Source: JBEGQX01 sp041180805 (GTDB lineage: Bacteria; Planctomycetota; Planctomycetia; Gemmatales; Gemmataceae). From it: a stretch of 11,352 nucleotides of DNA. Under the pieces are notes generated by a model. It searched no databases, was not told where the DNA came from, and saw only the letters and a program-made list of their open reading frames with translations. The stretch is from NCBI GenBank assembly GCA_041180805.1, contig JBEGQX010000334.1, positions 1-11,352 on the forward strand, given 5' to 3'. The position numbers and the translations under genes are program-made. Shown in pieces: positions 1 to 6,242 of this stretch; position 1 is the first letter of the stretch, and each line of letters begins with the position of its first letter.

Positions 1-119
1 TTATCAACCTTGTTTTTTGCAAAAGCTTGAGCGTTTAGCGTTGAAAGGCCTAGTAACCCAGAAAATCCAGCTTGAATCATGGATCTTCTGGACATGCCAG
101 CATTATGAATTGGAACCAT
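1..119 (-). CDS. DUF1501 family protein, 5' end only (runs off the left edge)
   Basis: Reading leftward from an ATG at 119, the visible 39 residues begin MVPIHNAGMSRRSMIQAGFS and continue through a hydrophobic stretch (GLLGLSTLNAQAFA). This is a twin-arginine-type leader (SRRSMIQAGF) of the kind that opens DUF1501 proteins of planctomycetes; the full DUF1501 gene at 6239-7555 opens in the same way (SRRDCLMLGLGTLLGG). The start is supported by AAGGTG at 127-132, seven bases upstream. A second ATG at 95 (MSRRS) has no comparable ribosome site. No catalytic region is inside the window, so the DUF1501 assignment rests on leader style alone; another Tat-exported protein, such as an oxidoreductase with the same leader, is possible. 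The gene is transcribed away from moeA across a 163-bp gap, so it may have its own promoter. Confidence 0.6.
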   Translation of the reverse strand, partial: MVPIHNAGMSRRSMIQAGFSGLLGLSTLNAQAFAKNKVD

Positions 120-126
120 GGCGGAT

Positions 127-132
127 CACCTT
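127..132 (-). promoter_or_regulatory. Ribosome binding site of the left-edge DUF1501-like gene
   Basis: On the minus strand this reads AAGGTG, followed by seven bases and then the ATG at 119. It decides in favour of that start over the internal ATG at 95. Confidence 0.6.
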
Positions 133-263
133 ATGAACTCATGATAGCATTATCGTAACAAAAATTATTTGGCTTGAATATACAGAAGGCTTATATCCAT
201 TTTTAGGTTTTGTAAATACTTATAAGTGGCTTGGAATCGACTTGAAAGAAGAAATCTCAAATA

Positions 264-280
264 AATCCAAATGGTGGATT
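264..280 (-). terminator. Weak hairpin just after the moeA stop, possible terminator
   Basis: Immediately past the moeA TAA, the minus strand can form a six-base-pair stem (AATCCA with TGGATT) around a five-base loop, followed by an AT-rich stretch with TATTT. The stem is short, AT-rich and lacks a proper T tract, so this is only a candidate end for the operon transcript. Confidence 0.22.
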
Positions 281-282
281 AT

Positions 283-1518
283 TTAATAGGCATAAACGTT
301 AACGATTGATCCTTCAGCAATTTCCGCGTGGCTTTCATCCACAAGTAAAAAACCGTCCGCCTTCGTGGTGGAGCTTAAAATGGAAGCACCACTATTAGCT
401 ACCGGGATCGCAAATTCGTTTTGAATTTGAATGCGCACATAATCAACCCTACCCTGTTGGGATAAGATTTTTTTGGATAATTGAAGTTGTTTTTGGGCAT
501 AAGGGATAGCTGGATTTAGATGCCCCAAAAGTCGAACAGCCCGACCTGCAAATAAATCATAGGAACATAAACTGGAAACAGGATTTCCGGGAAGCAGGAA
601 TACCGGTTTGCCTCGCACAAGCCCAAAGCCTGTTGGTCCTGCCGGGCGAAGGGATACACCGTGGATGATGAGTTCGCCTATTTCGTTGATGATTGATGGT
701 ATGTGATCCTCCTGGCCTACGGAACTGCCCCCCGAGACAAGAATGATGTCCGCATCAGAATCAAGGATTTTATTGCGGATTGCTTCCTTTGAATCTTTGA
801 TGGGCGAGTGAATCCTGGAAGTTCCACCATCCCTTTCAATGAGCGCTGAGATCATCAAAGAGTTCGAGTCCACAATCTGGTGCCCGGAAGGTTTTGATCC
901 AGGTGGTAAAAGTTCATTTCCAGTGATCAATAAATCCACCATTGGCTTTTTAAAAACTGTGGCCACCCCAGTCCCAATCGAAGCCAGCACCCCAATATCT
1001 TGTGGGCGGATGAATTTTTCAGCGCAAAGGACAAGACTGCCGAAATTGATGTCCTCGCCCGTGTATCCAATATTTTTTGCGGGGGCGACTGATGCATGTA
1101 CCAGGCATACATCATGATTTTCAGAGGCCAATTCAAAAGGTAAAACAGCGTTGGCCCCCTTGGGAATGGGAGAACCTGTCATTACTCGGATTGTGAACCC
1201 TGGGTTAATCTCTTTGGCAGATGGTTGATTCGGGTAGGCACTATCCAGAATTTTCAGGGGTATGGGGTTGGATGATGTGGCCCCGTTGGTGTTTTCTGCG
1301 ATCAGTGCGTAACCGTCCATCGCAGACCTGTCAAACCCCGGAACATTGATTTCTGAAAAAACATCTCTGGCGGAAATTCGTCTGGCAAGGTTTTTAAGTT
1401 CTAGAACCTCGGTGGCTATCAAAGGCTTAATTTCGCTATCAATCGCATGAATCAAATCACGTACGGATTTTTTATCCCTGAAACCTTTCATTCGGACATC
1501 AAAAAACGAGTTATTCAT
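283..1518 (-). CDS. moeA: Molybdopterin molybdenumtransferase MoeA
   Basis: MoeA inserts molybdate into adenylylated molybdopterin, the last common step of molybdenum cofactor synthesis, in the cytoplasm. The 411-residue length is normal for the family. Motifs in order: PGFDRSAMDGYA at 60-71 (the SAMDGY signature with its Asp at 68), RVMTGSPIPKGANAV at 111-125, GEDI at 154-157, LLITGNEL at 196-203 (the conserved Glu at 202), IVDSNS at 215-220, VSGGSSVGQEDH at 261-272, and FLLPGNPVSS at 307-316. A small C-terminal barrel-like domain runs from about 340 to 411. All signature regions are intact, so it should be active. The ATG at 1518 has only a weak GGA about eight bases upstream; the ATG at 1491 (MKGFRDKK) has none better. 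It lies 29 bp after selD on the same strand, suggesting co-transcription. MoeA is sometimes present in several copies; which role this copy has cannot be told from the window. Confidence 0.95.
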   Translation of the reverse strand: MNNSFFDVRMKGFRDKKSVRDLIHAIDSEIKPLIATEVLELKNLARRISARDVFSEINVPGFDRSAMDGYALIAENTNGATSSNPIPLKILDSAYPNQPSAKEINPGFTIRVMTGSPIPKGANAVLPFELASENHDVCLVHASVAPAKNIGYTGEDINFGSLVLCAEKFIRPQDIGVLASIGTGVATVFKKPMVDLLITGNELLPPGSKPSGHQIVDSNSLMISALIERDGGTSRIHSPIKDSKEAIRNKILDSDADIILVSGGSSVGQEDHIPSIINEIGELIIHGVSLRPAGPTGFGLVRGKPVFLLPGNPVSSLCSYDLFAGRAVRLLGHLNPAIPYAQKQLQLSKKILSQQGRVDYVRIQIQNEFAIPVANSGASILSSTTKADGFLLVDESHAEIAEGSIVNVYAY

Positions 1519-1547
1519 ATTTTTTCCGGATGTTCAAAATGGGTGTT

Positions 1548-3773
1548 TTATTGCAAATCGAGAAGAATTGTCGGCCCAGATTTTTTCTCAATCACTGTAC
1601 CGATCATTGAACTTTCCCTGTAACCTGCCTCAAAAAGTTCCTTAAGAATTTGGTCGCAAGATTCGGGATTTACACCTGCAAGCAAACCCCCGGAGGTCTG
1701 TGGATCAAATAACTCCGCGGGTAAATGTTCAATAGGACTATTAAATCTGCACGATACCTTTGTATTGTCTTCGTGCAGTGTGCTGAGGATTCCCTTGTTT
1801 TTGATTTCTTCGAATCCATCATATTTTCTGATGTTTTTTAAAGTTAACTGGCTGGAAAAGCCACTTGAATCAAGCATTTCAAGGAGATGGCCTGCAAGTC
1901 CAAATCCGGTAATGTCTGTGCAGGCTTCCACCTTATGGGTTGAAAATATCTTTGCTGCAGCCTGGTTCGATCTTAACATTCCTTCTTTTAATTTTTCGAA
2001 CCAACTGGCTTTACACAGTCCTTGCATGAATCCTGCGAGAATTGCCCCTGTTCCGAGAGGTTTGGTAAGAATCAATTTTTGTCCGGGTTTAAGCTTGCTT
2101 TTTTGAAATAGAGATTTTCTTTCTGCGAATCCAGTAACTGAAAACCCCAATCCCATTTCATTGCCTTCGGTAGTGTGCCCGCCAGAGAGGGTAATTCCGT
2201 GATTTTTTAGGATGGATACTGCTCCTGAGAGTAGTTCGTAGAGCATTCCTTCCTGAACAGGCCCGCGAGCGTATGGAAGGGTTGCTATTGCCAGGGCGCT
2301 GAAAGGCCTGGCGTTCATGGCAAAAAGGTCGCTGATCGCGTGAAGGGCGGAAATTTGTCCAAAAAAGAAGGTGTCAGGGGTGAAAGTCTTGAAATAATCA
2401 ACCGTCTGGACCTCAACAAGGTTTTCTGGCTCATTGCTGTAAAGTTCAGGCTTGAAAATGTGGGCAGAAGCATCGTCACCAGCCTCGCATCCAATAATAA
2501 TTCTTTCATCCTTGCCTGTATCCAATCTCTTTAAGACCGATGACAAAATATTGCTGGATATTTTGGATCCACAGCCGCCGCATCGCATTTGTTCCTTTGG
2601 TTGCGGATGACTGTTACCTGTAATTTGCGTTGGACAAAACTTTTGAATCCAAGCCTTATCAATTCGATCTTTAAGAGTTCTTAAAACTTTGTTTTGAAAA
2701 TACAATCCGCCATAAACCATGGCTGCGTTGCCGTCTGCGGTATTTAAAAGTGCCAGGCATTTTTTTTGCGGCTTAAATTCAACTCCCTGCTGATCTCTGA
2801 GGAAACTTTGCATGTTTTTAAATAGCACTTTGCCTTGCCGAACCGCATGCACACCGTTCTTTGGCAGATCTGGGTGATTCTCTATGGAAATACAGTCTCC
2901 TGTCCCAAAAACCGATGGATTCGAAACAGACTGTAACTGTTTGTTTACCCGCAAAAATCCAATATTTGATTTGGCAAGATTGCTTTGGGTGATCAGAGGA
3001 TGAGCCTCGGCATTGGTTGCCCAAATTAAAAGGTCGAATGGAAATTTTCTTGCCGAATCAGTTGATACTAGTTTTTCATGAATACCAGTAACCCTTGAAT
3101 TCAGGGAAACCTCGATACCCCTTTCGTTCAGTAATTGAAGAAATGCAATTTGTGCTTTTGCATTGAAGCCGTTCAGAAGGGTGGAGTTCCCTTGCAGTAA
3201 TGTAATTTGAAGATGACGGAATTTGGCAAATCTCTTTTGGATTGCCAAGGCTAGCTCACAACCACTTGCCCCGCCTCCAACTATCACAAGGTGAAACGGA
3301 TTGTCAGAGTTTTGAAGCTGGCATTCGATCGTTTGCAATCTTTCCATCAACGGCAGAAGCGGTCGCATGGATATGGTGTTTTGTTGGTTTCCAGGCGCAG
3401 TTTTGGGAAGTGATCCAAGCCCAAGGCTTATGGCATCGTAACGAAGCTCCGCCCTGCCCTCGCAAAATACAAGATTATTGGTGCAATCAAGCTTTTCGGC
3501 CCTTGATACAACAAGGCGAACATTTGCTACGGCGCAAAGTTGGACAAGGTCTATCGTGATTTCCTCAGGTTGATAATCTCCCCCGATGGTTCCAGGTACC
3601 ATGGCTGAGTATGGGATGACTCCGGTTTCATTAATAAGTGTTACCTGGACATCCTTGATGGGATTCATTTGGTGCATTCGGATGAATCCCAAATGCGCAT
3701 TTCCGGCACCTACTAAAACAATATCTTTCTGGATAAATCTAATGGCTTCTGATTGCATATACCCATCGCCCAT
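1548..3773 (-). CDS. selD: FAD-dependent pyridine nucleotide-disulfide oxidoreductase fused to selenide, water dikinase (SelD)
   Basis: A 741-residue two-part protein. Residues about 15-385 form an NADH-dehydrogenase-like flavoprotein: GAGNAH at 22-27 (FAD binding), VGGGASGCE at 165-173 (pyridine nucleotide site) and TGDC at 291-294 (second FAD contact). Residues about 396-741 are selenophosphate synthetase, which makes selenophosphate from selenide and ATP. RCGGCGSK at 397-404 supplies the expected catalytic Cys (401, equivalent to E. coli Cys17) and Lys (404); the position of E. coli Cys19 is Ser. Further SelD motifs are AGDDAS at 431-436, TVDYF at 457-461, ISDLFAM at 480-486, SGGHTTE at 530-536, TDITGFGLAGH at 619-629 and DPQTSGGLL at 690-698. 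The fusion is a known architecture; its oxidoreductase half is the Nterm_to_SelD family (TIGR03169), and its exact job is not settled. The active position is Cys, not selenocysteine. The ATG at 3773 lacks a clear ribosome site; the ATG at 3758 (MQSEAIRF) is an equally plausible start. An in-frame TAA upstream excludes a longer protein. Confidence 0.93.
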   Translation of the reverse strand: MGDGYMQSEAIRFIQKDIVLVGAGNAHLGFIRMHQMNPIKDVQVTLINETGVIPYSAMVPGTIGGDYQPEEITIDLVQLCAVANVRLVVSRAEKLDCTNNLVFCEGRAELRYDAISLGLGSLPKTAPGNQQNTISMRPLLPLMERLQTIECQLQNSDNPFHLVIVGGGASGCELALAIQKRFAKFRHLQITLLQGNSTLLNGFNAKAQIAFLQLLNERGIEVSLNSRVTGIHEKLVSTDSARKFPFDLLIWATNAEAHPLITQSNLAKSNIGFLRVNKQLQSVSNPSVFGTGDCISIENHPDLPKNGVHAVRQGKVLFKNMQSFLRDQQGVEFKPQKKCLALLNTADGNAAMVYGGLYFQNKVLRTLKDRIDKAWIQKFCPTQITGNSHPQPKEQMRCGGCGSKISSNILSSVLKRLDTGKDERIIIGCEAGDDASAHIFKPELYSNEPENLVEVQTVDYFKTFTPDTFFFGQISALHAISDLFAMNARPFSALAIATLPYARGPVQEGMLYELLSGAVSILKNHGITLSGGHTTEGNEMGLGFSVTGFAERKSLFQKSKLKPGQKLILTKPLGTGAILAGFMQGLCKASWFEKLKEGMLRSNQAAAKIFSTHKVEACTDITGFGLAGHLLEMLDSSGFSSQLTLKNIRKYDGFEEIKNKGILSTLHEDNTKVSCRFNSPIEHLPAELFDPQTSGGLLAGVNPESCDQILKELFEAGYRESSMIGTVIEKKSGPTILLDLQ

Positions 3774-3857
3774 GAAAAAAGACTTGGGATTATCTTATCA
3801 GACTGGAGATCCCGGAAGATTCATGACCAAAATATTTAAAAAGCTGTTTCATTTATT
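3774..3857 (-). other. Leader between the hydrolase gene and selD, with a bulged stem and T tract
   Basis: An 84-bp gap, the longest inside the minus-strand cluster. On the minus strand GGGATCT (3813-3807) can pair with AG plus ATCCC (3795-3786) around an 11-base loop with a three-base bulge. A run of six T lies next to the selD ATG. GATAAT within the same stretch resembles a -10 element, but the matching -35 is poor. It could be a weak internal promoter, a translational control element or neither. Confidence 0.25.
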
Positions 3858-4640
3858 TCAGGGCGAACTATTTTTAGCTTTGCTAATTGCAAAGTCCACA
3901 ATTTCCTGGGATTTGAAAAAACCCTCAAAGAAGTTATGCCCCTGCCCTTTAAGGATTATCAGTTTGACAAGGCTTTCCTGTTTTTCTTTTTGATAGGCTT
4001 CCAAGAAAGCTTGGGAGTTTTCCTTTAAAGGCACTACTTTGTCATCATCTCCATGGATCAAGGTCGCGGGAATCATCGCTCTGGCAAGCAGGTGTACTTT
4101 TTCAATCGGATTAAATTCCTTGGAACGGGCTTTTAATTCATCCGGGGAAAGGCCATAGGCTGGCGCAGCCTTGGTTAAGCCAGGATAGGTTCTGAAATCA
4201 AAAACAGGGTATATGCCAACTATACCTGCAACTTTTTCAGGGTTATCAGCAGCCCAGCTCGTTACCCATAGACCGCCCCGTCTTCGACCAAAAAGACATG
4301 GTTTTTTGGCAAATTGGCGCTTATTTACAAGCTCCTGATAAAGGGCACTGAAGGTTATTTTTCCCTTGGGGTTCCCATAGGCTTCACCAATATCCACTCC
4401 GGCAACCGCCACCCCCGCATCTAAAAACTTCTGGTGCATCCAGGACTCGTGTTTGTCCGGGTAACCTGGCAGATTGGGGGCGTAAAGTATCCAGGGTTGG
4501 GGAGTTGTTCTTTTGGATTTTTCAGGAAGCATGACAAAAGCAGGCCTGTCGGCAACCGTGAATCTTTCAATTTCAAATGGGAGATCTTTTGCCTGATGAA
4601 TGCTCATCATGGTTGTAATCAAAATGATGCAGGAATTCAT
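3858..4640 (-). CDS. Alpha/beta hydrolase-fold protein with Arg in place of the nucleophile Ser
   Basis: A 260-residue alpha/beta hydrolase of the compact type found in planctomycetes and relatives. Visible core: strand ILYAPNLPGYP at 51-61, AVAGVDIGEAYGNPKG at 78-93, the nucleophile-elbow region CLFGRRRGGLW at 115-125, GIYPVFDFRTYPG at 142-154, the acid motif HGDDDKVVP at 196-204 (probable catalytic Asp200) and GQGHNFFEG at 232-240 (probable His235). Relatives usually have Gly-Arg-Ser-Arg-Gly at the elbow; here residue 120 is Arg, encoded by AGA. AGA is one base from AGC or AGT, so loss of activity, a sequencing error or a non-enzymatic role are all possible. The N-terminus (MNSCIILITTMMSIHQA) is hydrophobic enough for a short signal peptide but lacks a basic n-region. 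The start lies six bases after the stop of the PPC gene, with AGG from AGTAGG as ribosome site overlapping that stop, suggesting translational coupling. Substrate unknown. Confidence 0.85.
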   Translation of the reverse strand: MNSCIILITTMMSIHQAKDLPFEIERFTVADRPAFVMLPEKSKRTTPQPWILYAPNLPGYPDKHESWMHQKFLDAGVAVAGVDIGEAYGNPKGKITFSALYQELVNKRQFAKKPCLFGRRRGGLWVTSWAADNPEKVAGIVGIYPVFDFRTYPGLTKAAPAYGLSPDELKARSKEFNPIEKVHLLARAMIPATLIHGDDDKVVPLKENSQAFLEAYQKEKQESLVKLIILKGQGHNFFEGFFKSQEIVDFAISKAKNSSP

Positions 4641-4646
4641 GACAGC

Positions 4647-6242
4647 CTACTTTTTATCTTTTGTTTCCTTGGAAAGGTAAAAAACCTCTACCGTACTTTG
4701 CAAGGACGGAACGTTTCGAGATATTGTTTTTTTTGTGGTACCGGAAGTTGCCTCGACCTTGAAAAAGCCAGATTCCGCTTTCTCGGAGGGTTTTAAAGTA
4801 AGCTTCGCTGGGCTAGCAGTTTTTGAATTTATTTGAAGGTTTTCCGCAGTCCAACCATTTGGAATTCCAATCGCTTGAACTGTTATTTCTCCTGTAAATC
4901 CTCCTTTTTTAATAATTTTAAGGGGGATTTCTACAGGCTTAGCATCTTTGGACACATAGGCATCTGAATCAATTTCCAATTCAAAGTCTGGTACCACTGA
5001 TGTTACATCCATCTTGTAATAGAAGGTTTCACCAAAATGATTATGAAGGTCAGCCAGGATTAGTTTCAAAGGTTTGTCATCCGTTGGATTAACTTCCAGT
5101 GAGGTATCACGGCTTTTGTCCTCGTCATCGGCACGTTTTAATTCTTTTCCCTGGGAATCTTTTAAGATCAAAATAGGATCCAAGTCCGAGCCGATGTTTC
5201 TGGCCTCCACTTTAATCAAATGTTTTGTGCCTTTTTTAAACTTGAGTTCGAACTCGTGCCTCGATGCTTTCTGTAAAACCCCGGATATACTTTTCGGAGA
5301 ATTAATTTCTAAAGGTTTTTCGAGATTAGTGAATTCCTCAGTTTGAATAGTTGTGGGAGGAAGTGAAATAAAACCAGCAACTCCCTTCATGGTAATTGGG
5401 ACAGCTTTGTTTTCATCTGACACTTTTGCGTTGATTTTTGGGTCAAAATCTTTGAGATTCCAACCCTTTGCATTCAGGCTATTTACTTTACCTGTGGAAA
5501 TTGCCAAGGGCATGGTATGGTCCAAGTATGGCCCTGTGGTTATGGTCAGGCGATAAATGTATGTTTCACCACCAGAAAAGCGAATGCTGCTGTCTGGTGT
5601 CGCAGGGAAAGCAAAGAGTCTCACCTTGTAAATTCCTTCGGAAGGAACCGGAAATGCGATAAATGGGTCTGTTCCAAAGCGGTCGTGGTTTTCCGCCACA
5701 ATAAAGCCATCGGGTGAGAGTATTTGCAATACAGCATCCATGGGTGATTCTAACCCTTGATTACCTTGTAACTTTGCCACTAAAACCTGACCAGATTTGG
5801 CTTTTATGGCAAAGGTATCGCTATCTCCTGCGGCACCTAACTTTCCGTTAATTAGAACCGGGGTTCCTTCCAAGGCTTGAGGCTTCAGATGGGAATCATT
5901 TGGTTCCTTTTCCTCGATTTCCGGGATATTACCCACCCAGAAAGCCTTGAGGGCGGATGCACCATCCTTGTTGGTAAATCGAATGAGTTTTGGGCCGGGT
6001 GTGGCTTTTGCATCCAGCTTTATGGAAAGTGTGTTTTTTTCAGTTGGATTCAGGGAGATGTCCTTGGAATCACACCAAATTTTGGGGGGCCACTCTGGAA
6101 AAGTACCCCCGATTTTTACCGAAACAGTTGTTCCTTGCTGCCCGCCAGATGGAAAAAACCAATTCAAAACCGGTGGGGCGGATTTTGCAAGTCCGGTAAA
6201 TAAGCTGAGCCAGACAAGCAGAATAATGCTGCCCGTTCTCAC
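4647..6242 (-). CDS. Secreted protein with two PPC-like (pre-peptidase C-terminal) domains
   Basis: A 531-residue protein starting at GTG. A longer reading to 6386 would bury 148 bp in the DUF1501 gene and place 48 non-matching residues before an excellent signal peptide. The GTG at 6242 overlaps the preceding TGA as GTGA and has AGGAG eight bases upstream. The signal peptide is MRTGSIILLVWLSLFTGLAKSA, with cleavage likely near residue 22. The mature start NWFFPSGGQQGTTV at 27-40 resembles the opening of planctomycete PPC proteins. PPC-like domain 1 spans about 108-235 (EKEPNDS, AGDSDTFAIKAKSGQ); a diverged domain 2 spans about 308-412 (GTKHLIKVEARNIGSDLDP). An Ig-like domain occupies about 420-525. 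PPC domains are non-catalytic beta-sandwiches that bind partners or surfaces. No enzyme motif is visible, so it is probably an extracytoplasmic accessory protein for its DUF1501 neighbour. Confidence 0.85.
   Translation of the reverse strand: MRTGSIILLVWLSLFTGLAKSAPPVLNWFFPSGGQQGTTVSVKIGGTFPEWPPKIWCDSKDISLNPTEKNTLSIKLDAKATPGPKLIRFTNKDGASALKAFWVGNIPEIEEKEPNDSHLKPQALEGTPVLINGKLGAAGDSDTFAIKAKSGQVLVAKLQGNQGLESPMDAVLQILSPDGFIVAENHDRFGTDPFIAFPVPSEGIYKVRLFAFPATPDSSIRFSGGETYIYRLTITTGPYLDHTMPLAISTGKVNSLNAKGWNLKDFDPKINAKVSDENKAVPITMKGVAGFISLPPTTIQTEEFTNLEKPLEINSPKSISGVLQKASRHEFELKFKKGTKHLIKVEARNIGSDLDPILILKDSQGKELKRADDEDKSRDTSLEVNPTDDKPLKLILADLHNHFGETFYYKMDVTSVVPDFELEIDSDAYVSKDAKPVEIPLKIIKKGGFTGEITVQAIGIPNGWTAENLQINSKTASPAKLTLKPSEKAESGFFKVEATSGTTKKTISRNVPSLQSTVEVFYLSKETKDKK

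Larger units (their letters stand above)
120..282. other. Non-coding gap between moeA and the left-edge gene
   Basis: An AT-rich 163-bp stretch without a plausible gene. It must hold the 3' end of the moeA transcript and probably the promoter of the left-edge gene. A perfect 10-bp palindrome (ACTTATAAGT) lies at 218-227. On the minus strand, TACGATAAT lies about 30 bases before the ATG at 119 and could be a -10 element, but no good -35 goes with it. GGCTT occurs at 171, 188 and 228 with little further similarity. Nothing here is strong enough to name as an operator. Confidence 0.5.

Noticed and set aside
1548..3773. Selenocysteine or a SECIS element in the selD gene
   Set aside because: The catalytic position is an ordinary Cys codon in the middle of an uninterrupted frame; there is no in-frame TGA to recode.
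3586..3993. A 135-codon plus-strand open frame across the selD start and the hydrolase end
   Set aside because: Its sequence is not protein-family-like and it overlaps two strong minus-strand genes; it is a shadow that bridges the 84-bp leader.
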